Of a DNA stretch of 64,000 bases, positions 29,593 to 38,332 are shown one piece after another. Source of the DNA: Niastella populi (lineage in GTDB: Bacteria; Bacteroidota; Bacteroidia; Chitinophagales; Chitinophagaceae); NCBI RefSeq assembly GCF_002078015.1, contig NZ_LWBP01000186.1:1-64000 (forward strand), read 5' to 3'. Position 1 is the stretch's first letter. Every line of letters begins with the position of its first letter. The position numbers and the translations under genes are program-made. The notes below the pieces were generated by a model. The model ran no database searches. It was given only the letters and a program-made list of their open reading frames with translations, and was not told the DNA's origin.

Positions 29593-30954
29593 ATGAAAAT
29601 GAAAATTTCGCTGTCAGTCCCATTCTTACTGGTTTCCATTATCCTCCAACTGCATGCTTTTGCCCAGGAAAATTTTCCCGATGGAACACCGATACCCGAT
29701 TGGTTCAGGCAAAACAATACTGCTGACATGAATAAGTCAGGTAAGCGTTATCGGATCACCGACTATAATGTGAAAAACGACAGCACGGTCATTCAAACAG
29801 AAAAATTACAGGCAGTCATAAACAAAGCGCATGATAATGGCGGCGGCGTAATTGTGATCCCGAAAGGAACATTCCTGAGCGGTTCGCTTTTTTTCAAACA
29901 GGGCACTCACCTGTTCCTTGAAGAAGGGGCCAGGCTGAAAGGCAGCGACGATATCAGCAACTTTCCGCTGGTAATGACGCGTATGGAAGGGCAAACACTT
30001 AAATATTTCGCGGCGCTGGTAAATGCCGACTGCCTCGACGGGTTTACGATCAGCGGCAAAGGAACGCTCGATGGTAACGGGCTTCGTTACTGGAAATCTT
30101 TTTGGTTAAGGCGGCAGTTCAATCCCAATTGTACCAATATGGATGAAATGCGGCCGCGGCTGGTATACGTTTCAAAAAGTAAGAATGTCCGGATCTCCGG
30201 CATTACCTGTATGAACTCGCCTTTCTGGACCACCCACTTTTATAAATGCGAAAATGTAAAACTGCTTAACCTTCGCATCTTATCTTCCAAAACGCCCGTT
30301 AAGGCGCCCAGTACCGATGCTGTTGATATAGACGGCTGCAAAAATTTCCTTATCAAAAACTGCTATATGTCTGTAAACGATGATGCGGTAGCGTTGAAAG
30401 GTGGTAAGGGCCCGCTCGCCGATAAAGACGAGCGGAACGGGGGCAATGAAAACATTATTATCGAAGATTGTACCTATGGTTTTTGTCATGGTGTACTCAC
30501 CCTCGGCAGCGAATCGATCCATAACCGGAATGTGATCCTGCGCCGGATAAAAATACAAAATGCAGTGCGCCTGCTCTGGTTAAAAATGCGCCCCGATACA
30601 CCACAGGAATATGAATACGTTTTGGTAGAAGATGTAGAGGGCACTGATGTTGGCAATTTTTTGTTCATACGCCCCTGGACGCAGTTCTTCGATCTCAAAG
30701 GCGAGAAGGCGTTGCGGAATAGCATTTGCCGTAACATTACCATGCGCAATATCAAACTTGACTGTGATAACTTTTTTAATGTGGGCGCTTCGGATAATCG
30801 CGGCAACGTTGATGCTTTCACCTATAAGTTATCGAACTTCACATTTGAAAATCTGAATATTACCGCAAAGCGGAGTTTGCATATCGACACCTCGATAGTA
30901 GAAAACTTTACATTGAAGAACGTAACCGTGAATGGAAAGCCAATTGGCAATTGA
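29593..30954 (+). CDS. Secreted GH28 polygalacturonase-like enzyme
   Basis: The start is set at ATG 29593, which opens the signal peptide (MKMKISLSVPFLLVSIILQL); the longer frame from 29527 runs through a GC hairpin. The 453-residue protein is a right-handed beta-helix. GH28 landmarks are STDAVDIDG (Asp242 near the usual first Asp), NDDAVALKGG (Asp263, Asp264), CHGVLTLGSE (His299) and a later RIKIQN segment. GH28 enzymes hydrolyse galacturonan or related pectic links; this one reads like the exo-acting or rhamnogalacturonan group. It lies next to the SusC/SusD cluster. Its last residues (KPIGN) come from a repeated intergenic word. Confidence 0.88.
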   Translation: MKMKISLSVPFLLVSIILQLHAFAQENFPDGTPIPDWFRQNNTADMNKSGKRYRITDYNVKNDSTVIQTEKLQAVINKAHDNGGGVIVIPKGTFLSGSLFFKQGTHLFLEEGARLKGSDDISNFPLVMTRMEGQTLKYFAALVNADCLDGFTISGKGTLDGNGLRYWKSFWLRRQFNPNCTNMDEMRPRLVYVSKSKNVRISGITCMNSPFWTTHFYKCENVKLLNLRILSSKTPVKAPSTDAVDIDGCKNFLIKNCYMSVNDDAVALKGGKGPLADKDERNGGNENIIIEDCTYGFCHGVLTLGSESIHNRNVILRRIKIQNAVRLLWLKMRPDTPQEYEYVLVEDVEGTDVGNFLFIRPWTQFFDLKGEKALRNSICRNITMRNIKLDCDNFFNVGASDNRGNVDAFTYKLSNFTFENLNITAKRSLHIDTSIVENFTLKNVTVNGKPIGN

Positions 30955-30960
30955 CAATTT

Positions 30961-30997
30961 ATAAGTGTGGCTCACCTTCAAGGTGTGCCACACTTAT
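30961..30997. terminator. Long bidirectional terminator hairpin
   Basis: ATAAGTGTGGC.CACCTT pairs with AAGGTG.GCCACACTTAT. It sits between the convergent GH28 and SusD genes. Confidence 0.75.
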
Positions 30998-31000
30998 TGC

Positions 31001-32710
31001 CTATTGATACCCTTCATTCTGTTTTATCTCCGCACCTGTATTCTGTGTTATTTCAGTAGTTGGTATGGGCCAGAGGTTGTGGTATTTTTCAATCGTCAAT
31101 CCTGATTTGGGATTATACTTTTTATTTCGATCGTACAAAAGCCCCAAACGCGTAAGTGTAACGGCCCTGAACTCTTCGAGGTACAATTCGCGCAGGCGCT
31201 CATCGAGGATATAATCTATATTCATTTCACCGGCCGTTGCAGGTGTGGCGTTGGCCCTTGTTCTCAATACGTTTATATCATCAGCCGCTTTCTGGAACTG
31301 TGATTTTCCAAGATAAGCCTCCGCTCTTAACAGGTAGGTTTCTGCTAACCGGGCCATATATTTCTGCATAAACAGCCTGTTAGCCCCATTGAGCAGGAAA
31401 CCGCCAAATGGATTGGTCATGTTGGTTTGCACCGAAGGGCCGGCTACCGCAACGAAGTCGCCTGCCGACGGGGATGCCTTTCTGATCACCGGGTAAAAAT
31501 TACGGATGGTGTCGCGGAAGTCGGCGGGTGATACATTGTTCTTATATCCATCTTTTACATACCACCTGCCATAATCGGGCGATGTGGCGGGAACACCGGA
31601 AATACGAATGTCCCTGACGATATTGTAAGCTGAATTGCGTATATCGCCCGGTGTCCAGATCTCATAATAGAAATGCGAGGTAGGCCTGATCCAGCCGATA
31701 CCGTTCGACGAAATACTGTCAACAAACTTTCCATTGAACAATACATTTTTCCGGGTGTTGGTCCCTGTTTCTGTAAACCGCAAGCCGCCCAAACTGGGAA
31801 CTATGGCCCATGCGGTTTGATCGCCTACCGCAGCCGGGTTGTTCAATGCCGTCTGGATCACCAGCAGCCCTTCGCGGTTACCGGTACTGTAATTGTGATT
31901 ATTGTATTCAAACAGGTCGCGGTACACATCACCCGGCGAGCTGGCCCTTCTTCCGAAACGGTTTGTCATCAGTGATACGCCTGAATAACCGATCACGCCG
32001 GAAGCGCTGGCAATAGCGCCATCATAATCCTTTAGGGAGATCAACACTTCGGTAAGCACATGTTGCGCTATTTGTTTGTTAACCTTGCCATCGCTTACTT
32101 CATCGATGTTCTTTAACAAACCTGTCGCCTGCTGCAGGTCTTTTTTACATTGCTGGTACACTTCATCGCGCGAAGCCCGAACATAATCAAATCGCGGCCC
32201 GGTGAGTTCGTTCAACTCGAGCGGTACCCCGCCATAGAGGTTAGCCAGAATATTGTAACAGTATGCTCTGAAGAACAGCGCCTGCCCAAGAAAACTGTTT
32301 TTGTCGGCATCGGCAAGCTGTGTGGCGGCGGGCACCCGGGCAATCACCAGGTTGGCGTTGGTAATGATCTTATAAAAGGCGGTCCAGATATTTTGAGGAA
32401 TTAAATAGCTGGGCACCATGGTGGCTTTATAGGCATTCAGTTTTGCAGCCGGGTCGTAATCGGTAGCATTGAATGCAAAATCGGTAGCATAGTACAATCC
32501 AAAATAGGTATCGAGGTTCATATTGCCCATGTAAATGTTGCGCACGCCATTGTAAACCGTATTGATGGCCTGTTGAAATTGTGCTGAAGTTTGCAGCGAG
32601 TTACCGGGCGTATACACCGACAGCGGTTCTTCGTCCAAAAAACTTTTGCTGCAGGAGAACAGGGCTGTTCCCAATAAAAAGATATATATGGCAAATAACG
32701 TTTTTTTCAT
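31001..32710 (-). CDS. SusD/RagB-family surface glycan-binding lipoprotein
   Basis: The 569-residue protein has a lipoprotein signal (MKKTLFAIYIFLLGTALFSC, lipobox Cys20) followed by the family start KSFLDEEP. Tetratricopeptide-like helices (FRAYCYNILANLYGGVPL) and the C-terminal block (LRTRANATPA, DERLRELYLEEFR, LWPIPTTE) are typical. It would bind oligosaccharide at the outer membrane as the lid of the SusC porin encoded just upstream (39-base gap). The gene order sigma-FecR-SusC-SusD suggests one regulated unit. Confidence 0.95.
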   Translation of the reverse strand: MKKTLFAIYIFLLGTALFSCSKSFLDEEPLSVYTPGNSLQTSAQFQQAINTVYNGVRNIYMGNMNLDTYFGLYYATDFAFNATDYDPAAKLNAYKATMVPSYLIPQNIWTAFYKIITNANLVIARVPAATQLADADKNSFLGQALFFRAYCYNILANLYGGVPLELNELTGPRFDYVRASRDEVYQQCKKDLQQATGLLKNIDEVSDGKVNKQIAQHVLTEVLISLKDYDGAIASASGVIGYSGVSLMTNRFGRRASSPGDVYRDLFEYNNHNYSTGNREGLLVIQTALNNPAAVGDQTAWAIVPSLGGLRFTETGTNTRKNVLFNGKFVDSISSNGIGWIRPTSHFYYEIWTPGDIRNSAYNIVRDIRISGVPATSPDYGRWYVKDGYKNNVSPADFRDTIRNFYPVIRKASPSAGDFVAVAGPSVQTNMTNPFGGFLLNGANRLFMQKYMARLAETYLLRAEAYLGKSQFQKAADDINVLRTRANATPATAGEMNIDYILDERLRELYLEEFRAVTLTRLGLLYDRNKKYNPKSGLTIEKYHNLWPIPTTEITQNTGAEIKQNEGYQ

Positions 32711-32749
32711 GTTTCGAAGTTTTGGTGGTTAACCGGGCCACGGGTTACC

Positions 32750-35700
32750 TTAAAATGTTATGTTCACACCCAGCGAATAATTCTTCATTACCGGGTAACC
32801 ATTGGGGTCTAAACCCAGGCCGCCGGGAATCCGTTGCCCCAGGGACGACCTTTGCGCGGCGGGTGGATTGGCTTCCGGGTCCCAGCCATCCCAACCGGTA
32901 ATGGTCAACAGGTTTTGCGCATTCACATAAACACTTAATGCTCTTACTCCTTTTAACCGTTGCAGAAAATCGTCGGGTATATTATACGTTAGCGTTACAT
33001 CCTGCAGTCGTACAAAACTTCTTGAAATGTACGGCCCGAAATTTTCGCCGAGTGTGGCCACATATGCGGCTATGCTTCTGTACCGCGCCGAAGGATTGTT
33101 GGGCGTCCAGTAGTCGAAGGCAAAGACATTGTTGTTCCTGATATTATCAGGATTTTGCAACGTGATACCCGGTTTGCCGAGGTACCCGTTCTTTCCACCC
33201 TGAATGGCATTGATAAAGAACTTCAATTGAAAACTCCGGTAAGTAATGCTGTTGGAGATACCAAAACTGTAAGCGGGATCGAGTTTGCCTATTATTTGTT
33301 TATCGTCGGGTGTTATGATGCCATCTTTTTTAACGTCTTCGATCTTGTACTGCCCGGCTTTAAAGCCCTGAGCCGCCAGTGTTGAAGGCACATCCTCGCC
33401 CAGTTGATACATGCCGGTGATCTTATAATCATATACTACCCCATAAGGCTCACCGATAAAGAAACTGAGAATAGGATCGGCGCCATTGATCAGGTGTTTA
33501 CCCGTACCGTCGATATCCGTTATCTTATTCCTGTTCCTGAAAAAATTAACCGTTACATCCCAGCGAAAGTTCTTTGTAGATACCGGAACGCCGGTGATGT
33601 TTAGCTCCTGGCCCCGGTTTTGTATTTTGCCAATGTTGATAAGGTATGAAGAAAAGCCGGTTATGGTAGGAGTGGCCCTGGCGTTCAGCAGGTTCCTCGA
33701 TTGGGAGAAATATACATCGAGCGAACCGGAAAGCCGGTTGTTGAACAGGGAGAAATCGATACCGGTATTGGTGGAATTGGTGGTTTCCCATTGTAAATTT
33801 GGATTGGGTTGCTGCGAAAGGAAGGAACCCAGCTGGGCATTGCCGCCCGTTCCGTATAAATATCCGTTACCCAGCCCAACACTTATCTGCGAAAGGGTTT
33901 GATACCTGCCTACCGTTCTGTTACCGGTTGAACCGTATGATAACCGCAGTTTGAGATCGTTTACCCATGAATAAGCGTTCATAAAAGGCTCATTGCTTAC
34001 GCGCCAGGCAAATGCAAGGGATGGGAATACCGCGCTTTTGTTCCTGCTTGAAAAACCCGAGAAGCCATCCCTTCTTATTGTACCGGTGAGAATGTATTTT
34101 CCGTCATATGAATAGGAAGCCCGCGCCATTTGATACAACGCCTGTTCTTTCCAGGGTAAGATAGCTGCGTCATTTGATACCGTAAGCCGTGCGGCATCGC
34201 CTACATCGAGCCGGTTATACGATAATGCACCGTTCAATATGCCCGATGCCGAAGTGCTGGAGCCATCGTGTTTATTTATTTCAGCGCCATAAAGCAACGT
34301 GACGTCCACGCCGTGCAAACCAAATACTCTTTTGTAGGTAAGAATGTTATCTAAAGTGAGAAAATAATCGGTCATGTAGGTTTTATAGGCCGTTGCTTCC
34401 TCATTCGGCGCATGGTAATTGTTCTTATTGTAAAAGATATAGTTGTTCCCGAAGTTCACGCGGTAGTTCAGTCCTTTTATATAAGGGATGTCTGCACTGG
34501 CAAAAACATTACCAATGAAGTTCAGGTTTCTGTCTTTGTCTCTCGACCTTTTGAGTACTTCCAGTATGGTTGGTGTGGTGGTATTGGCGTAAAACTCAAG
34601 CATCTTACCCGTTGCAGGGTCAAAGGGCAGGGTGAAAGGTTTCAGGTACATGATATCGGAGAATGTTGGCGAAATACCGCTATAGTCGTTTATCGATAAT
34701 CCCGTTTGCGCGCCGACAGTGAGCCAGTCGAACACTTTTGTATCGAGGTTCAGGCGTATACTGTGCCGGCTATAATTATCATTCATGATCAGGTTCCTTT
34801 GATCAAAGAAACCGTAACCCAAATAAAACCTGGTCTTTTTCGATCTGCTGCCTATACCAATGGAATGATTTTGTATGCGCGGGTTTGGGTTGGTAAGCAG
34901 GTTCCACCAGTTGGCTGTATAACCATTGCTGTAATTGGCGGCTTCCACCGGCGCCAGTTTGGTGCCGGGGTCCCAGTTAGGGTTCATTTTGGTAGGGTCG
35001 CCGGGGTCCCTGCTTTCAGCCAGATACCAGTCGCCCAGCTTTTGTATATACTGTTCACCATTCATGGGGCGCATTTCCTTTTTCGTCATTTCCTGAATGG
35101 AATAAGAACCGGTATAATCAACCGTTATTTTGTCAATGCCGCTGGCCCCGCTTTTGGTAGTGATGAGCACAACACCGTTCGATGCCTGCGAGCCATATAC
35201 GGCGGCGGCGCTTGCATCTTTCAGCAGGTCGATGCTCAGAATGTCGGAAGGGTTGATGGATGTGATGGAACCCCGGTATATAAGACCGTCCAGTACAATA
35301 AGGGGAGAGGTAGTGCCCGAAATTGAATTGCGGCCGCGAACCATTATCGTAGGATCGCTGCCCGCTGTTGTTACCTGGCCAACGGTAAGTCCCGGTACGG
35401 TTCCTCTTAAGGAAGACATCACGTTCGGATTGGGCGATTGCCTTTGGGCCTGCAGGTTGGCCTTCACAACCGCGCCCGTAACATCCTGACGTTTTCTTGT
35501 GCCGTAACCTACCACCACCACATCGCTCATAACGGCGTCGCTCAGTTTTAAGGTTACCGTAAGCTGGGTTTGATTGCCGATAGTGATCTCTACGGGTTCA
35601 TAATTGATGGCGGAAATTTCGAGTATTTCGCCTTCCGTAACCTCTATAATGAAGTTGCCTTCGTTATCGGTGCTGGTGCCCCTGGTTGTGTTTTTAACTT

Positions 35701-36151
35701 TTATAGAAGCGGCGGGTATAGGGTTGCCGCTTTCGGCACGAACCACGCCGGTAATTCTTGTATACTTTGAAGCTGCAATATATGTCTGGTTTGAAAGGGT
35801 GATGATAACCCGGTGATTGGGAATCAGTTTCCAGTTGTAACGGGTTCCGTTGAAGAGCGTTGATAGCGTTTGGTTGATCCCCGCATTTTCAATGTCGATT
35901 GAAAACCGCTGATGCACCGGCAGGTCATCGCTGCTATAAAAGAACCTGTACCTGGTTTGACCTTCAATTTTCTTAATGATCTCCTGAATACTCAGGTTGG
36001 AAGCTTTCAGGTTGATAGCCTCCTGTGCATGGTTCTTTGCCGAAACCTGTAGTGCAATAAAAACAAAAACCGTGGATAATCTCATAAGCAGTTTAATTTT
36101 CCGCAGGCACAAAAAAGCCCATACAGAAAAAAAGCAATCGCTAATTTTCAT
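32750..36151 (-). CDS. SusC/RagA TonB-dependent transporter with STN signalling domain
   Basis: The 1133-residue protein has a signal sequence (cleavage near NHAQE). An STN domain (about 45-120, SIQEIIKKIEGQTRYRFFYS) precedes the carboxypeptidase-like beta-sandwich (ITGVVRAESGNPIPAASIKV). The TonB-box/plug follows (VVVGYGTRKRQDVTGAV, LDGLIYRG, DASAAAVYGSQASNGVV) and then a long outer-membrane barrel ending in an aromatic residue. The STN domain is the hallmark of transporters that signal to a FecR anti-sigma factor, and the FecR and sigma genes lie directly upstream. It imports oligosaccharide with the following SusD. Confidence 0.95.
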   Translation of the reverse strand: MKISDCFFSVWAFLCLRKIKLLMRLSTVFVFIALQVSAKNHAQEAINLKASNLSIQEIIKKIEGQTRYRFFYSSDDLPVHQRFSIDIENAGINQTLSTLFNGTRYNWKLIPNHRVIITLSNQTYIAASKYTRITGVVRAESGNPIPAASIKVKNTTRGTSTDNEGNFIIEVTEGEILEISAINYEPVEITIGNQTQLTVTLKLSDAVMSDVVVVGYGTRKRQDVTGAVVKANLQAQRQSPNPNVMSSLRGTVPGLTVGQVTTAGSDPTIMVRGRNSISGTTSPLIVLDGLIYRGSITSINPSDILSIDLLKDASAAAVYGSQASNGVVLITTKSGASGIDKITVDYTGSYSIQEMTKKEMRPMNGEQYIQKLGDWYLAESRDPGDPTKMNPNWDPGTKLAPVEAANYSNGYTANWWNLLTNPNPRIQNHSIGIGSRSKKTRFYLGYGFFDQRNLIMNDNYSRHSIRLNLDTKVFDWLTVGAQTGLSINDYSGISPTFSDIMYLKPFTLPFDPATGKMLEFYANTTTPTILEVLKRSRDKDRNLNFIGNVFASADIPYIKGLNYRVNFGNNYIFYNKNNYHAPNEEATAYKTYMTDYFLTLDNILTYKRVFGLHGVDVTLLYGAEINKHDGSSTSASGILNGALSYNRLDVGDAARLTVSNDAAILPWKEQALYQMARASYSYDGKYILTGTIRRDGFSGFSSRNKSAVFPSLAFAWRVSNEPFMNAYSWVNDLKLRLSYGSTGNRTVGRYQTLSQISVGLGNGYLYGTGGNAQLGSFLSQQPNPNLQWETTNSTNTGIDFSLFNNRLSGSLDVYFSQSRNLLNARATPTITGFSSYLINIGKIQNRGQELNITGVPVSTKNFRWDVTVNFFRNRNKITDIDGTGKHLINGADPILSFFIGEPYGVVYDYKITGMYQLGEDVPSTLAAQGFKAGQYKIEDVKKDGIITPDDKQIIGKLDPAYSFGISNSITYRSFQLKFFINAIQGGKNGYLGKPGITLQNPDNIRNNNVFAFDYWTPNNPSARYRSIAAYVATLGENFGPYISRSFVRLQDVTLTYNIPDDFLQRLKGVRALSVYVNAQNLLTITGWDGWDPEANPPAAQRSSLGQRIPGGLGLDPNGYPVMKNYSLGVNITF

Positions 36152-36272
36152 AATTTTGGTTGGTTTTTAAGACTAAGTTTTCTTTAAAATCTAAAGTGGG
36201 GGATATGGCGATATTCCCTACTTTCTTTTGCAATATGCAGAACCCGTTAATTCATTGGCGAATGGGTTTGAA

Positions 36273-37316
36273 TTAATAGATGGTGATCTGATCGTTAGTT
36301 ATGGTGTATTGAAATCCTTTGATCATTTGTAGTATTTTCAGAATATCTTCAGCGTTGCCCTCGTCATAAACTCCTGTGAACTTATAGCCGCTTACCGCCT
36401 CATTTTTAAACCCGATCTTTACATCGAATTTTCGCTCGAGGTCCAATGCTATTTCAGCGAACGGTTTATCATAAAAAGCCATTTTATCGTTTAGCCAGGA
36501 AGTTTCGACAATTACACTATCCTGCATCCTGATGCTTGTACGTTCCACTTTGCCGGGTAGGGAAGATGCCATTGCCGCGGTATCGCCAGCTGCATTTTTC
36601 TTTATAATTATTTTATCCGTCGGTTTTAAAAGAATGCTGTGTTGCGAGCCGGTACGCAGCGTAAGTTCGATGCTTCCTGTCAACAGCGCGGCTTCCATCC
36701 TTTGCTCATTTGCATAATTACGCACATTGAACCTGGTGCCCAATACTTTGATATCGGCCTCACCGGTATGAACAATAAAAGGAATGTTCTCATTATGTGC
36801 CACTTCAAAGTAAGCCTCTCCTTCGAGATACACTTCGCGTTTATTGGCAAACCCTTCAGCATAACTTACCTTACTTTTTGCATTGAGCCGCACAACGGAA
36901 CCATCGGGTAATGTCATTACAGATCCCGGATCTTTACTGGCGCCTGTGGTAACAACGATCTGTTTACTGGCCGGTACCGGTTTATTCTTTTTTACAAATA
37001 TCCATGTTAACCCCAGCGCCAAAACAGCCGAAGCGGCAACCAGTGTTGTAACCATGGTACGGTTGACAAACCTCCTGCGCATTTTTACCTCCTCCTGCGC
37101 CGGGTATATAAAATTGTTACGATGGGTTAGGTAGGCGTTTTCGGGATCAACGTCCGGCGCTTCCGGTGAATACGTTAAGATCTGATTATAAAAAGGTTGT
37201 AGTTCAGGGTGGCTTTGAAGTATAGATTCCAGTTCCGCCTGTTCTGCCGCCGTTCCCTCCCCGGCCATTTTGCGGCCGAGTAAATCATAGAACCTATTTT
37301 CTATAGATGATTGCAT
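36273..37316 (-). CDS. FecR-family anti-sigma factor
   Basis: The 347-residue protein has a cytoplasmic N-terminal part (1-80, DLLGRKMAGEGTAAEQAELE), one membrane segment (about 88-108), the periplasmic FecR domain (about 115-215, LPDGSVVRLNAKSKVSYAEGF and EGEAYFEVAHN), and a C-terminal STN-binding domain (about 270-347, KPFAEIALDLERKFDVKIGF). It should hold the sigma factor until the STN domain of the adjacent SusC reports substrate. It lies 53 bases after the sigma gene and 121 before SusC. Confidence 0.95.
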   Translation of the reverse strand: MQSSIENRFYDLLGRKMAGEGTAAEQAELESILQSHPELQPFYNQILTYSPEAPDVDPENAYLTHRNNFIYPAQEEVKMRRRFVNRTMVTTLVAASAVLALGLTWIFVKKNKPVPASKQIVVTTGASKDPGSVMTLPDGSVVRLNAKSKVSYAEGFANKREVYLEGEAYFEVAHNENIPFIVHTGEADIKVLGTRFNVRNYANEQRMEAALLTGSIELTLRTGSQHSILLKPTDKIIIKKNAAGDTAAMASSLPGKVERTSIRMQDSVIVETSWLNDKMAFYDKPFAEIALDLERKFDVKIGFKNEAVSGYKFTGVYDEGNAEDILKILQMIKGFQYTITNDQITIY

Positions 37317-37369
37317 AATGTGTATTTGAATAGACGCATAAATGGAAGTTTGCCGTGAACGACCGGGAA

Positions 37370-37942
37370 TTATTTTTTTTCGGCCAGGTAAGCATTCAAT
37401 GCGCTGCGGATCTTTTTTAACGCAAGGCGCATATGCGTTTCTGCTGTATTCAGTGAGATGCCAAGTACATCGGTTACCTGTTTGTAAGCCAGGCCCTGTT
37501 CCCTCACCAGCCGGTATACGAGCTGTGCCTGTGTTGGCAGCGCACGGATCGTTTTTTCGATATACTGCGACAATTCAACCCCGCTGTACAGGCTCTCAGG
37601 GGAGTTTTTATCCACTATATATTCCTCTATGTTGTCAGAGATGGTAATGGTAGTAACTTCCCGGCTTTTCTTTCTGAGCGCATCGTATGCTTTGTTGCGG
37701 GCGGCTTTGAGCAGGTAAACGGTCAGGTTTTCCACCTGGTTAAGATTTTCTCCCAGGGTCCACACCTTGAGCATTACTTCCGAAACTACTTCTTCTGCAT
37801 CTTCATTATTGTTGAGAATGGTAGTGCAAAAATTCAGTAAAATGGGGTAATAGTGATAGAATAATTTCCTGTACGCATCCTCGTCCTTAAAATAAGACAT
37901 TCTTTTTTGCAAGATCGATATCTCCTGGGCGGCAAGTTTCAC
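37370..37942 (-). CDS. ECF sigma-70 factor (FecI-like)
   Basis: The protein has 190 residues from a GTG at 37942; an ATG at 37900 (MSYFKDEDAYRKLF) would also fit. Sigma region 2 is about 25-95 (NNNEDAEEVVSEVMLKVW, YLLKAARNKAYDALRK). Region 4 is about 120-185 (ALPTQAQLVYRLVREQGLAYKQVTDVLGISLNTAETHMRLALKKIR). It should direct transcription of the SusC/SusD unit and perhaps nearby CAZymes when released by FecR. Confidence 0.93.
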   Translation of the reverse strand: MKLAAQEISILQKRMSYFKDEDAYRKLFYHYYPILLNFCTTILNNNEDAEEVVSEVMLKVWTLGENLNQVENLTVYLLKAARNKAYDALRKKSREVTTITISDNIEEYIVDKNSPESLYSGVELSQYIEKTIRALPTQAQLVYRLVREQGLAYKQVTDVLGISLNTAETHMRLALKKIRSALNAYLAEKK

Positions 37943-38021
37943 TTTCTATCTATAAGTTAAGTTCTGTGCAAGATAGAATTAAAAAACACATCTTATTAGC
38001 AAATTATAGCAAGTGCTAAAG

Positions 38022-38212
38022 GCTTAACGTTGAACGCTTAACGCAGAATGCTGAACGCTTAACGCCTGCCGCCGTCATTCGGGCGGGCTGCATAATTTCA
38101 GGCAGTTCGGAATTCGGGGATAATACTTAAGGCAGGCTTAACGCTGAACGCTTAACGCCTGCCCCCGTCATGCGGACGGGCTGCATAATTTCAGGCAGTT
38201 CGGAATTCGGGA
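38022..38212. repeat. Two direct copies of a ~69-bp unit plus GCTTAACG word array
   Basis: Copies at 38051-38119 and 38144-38212 share CTGAACGCTTAACGCCTGCC, then CGTCAT-CGG-CGGGCTGC, then ATAATTTCAGGCAGTTCGG, differing in only a few bases. Before copy 1 the words GCTTAACG and TGAACGC recur three times (38022-38066). The unit contains a CGTC...GACGGG-type inverted pair, so it could form a REP-like hairpin. Confidence 0.8.
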
Positions 38213-38215
38213 TTT

Positions 38216-38254
38216 AGCCTTCCGCCTTCTGCCTTCTGCTTTTAGCCTTCCGCC
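38216..38254. repeat. Pyrimidine-rich CCTTCTG/CCTTCCG word array
   Basis: GCCTTCCGCCTTCTGCC followed by TTCTGCTTTTAGCC and TTCCGCC: a short self-similar array directly after the 69-bp copies. Confidence 0.6.
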
Positions 38255-38332
38255 ATCCTCAGGATAGTTCAGGATGATTTCGGGTGCTGGATAAGATAAA
38301 TTACGGTAACACTAATTAAATATTCGGCTGCC

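Larger units (their letters stand above)
37943..38332. other. Divergent intergenic region packed with repeats
   Basis: It is 390 bases between the sigma gene and the plus-strand SusC. Most of it consists of the repeated words described in the two repeat entries; no coding frame is supported. Confidence 0.6.

Noticed and set aside
34706-35326. 206-codon plus-strand frame inside the STN-SusC gene
   Set aside because: Antisense shadow of the conserved plug and barrel region.
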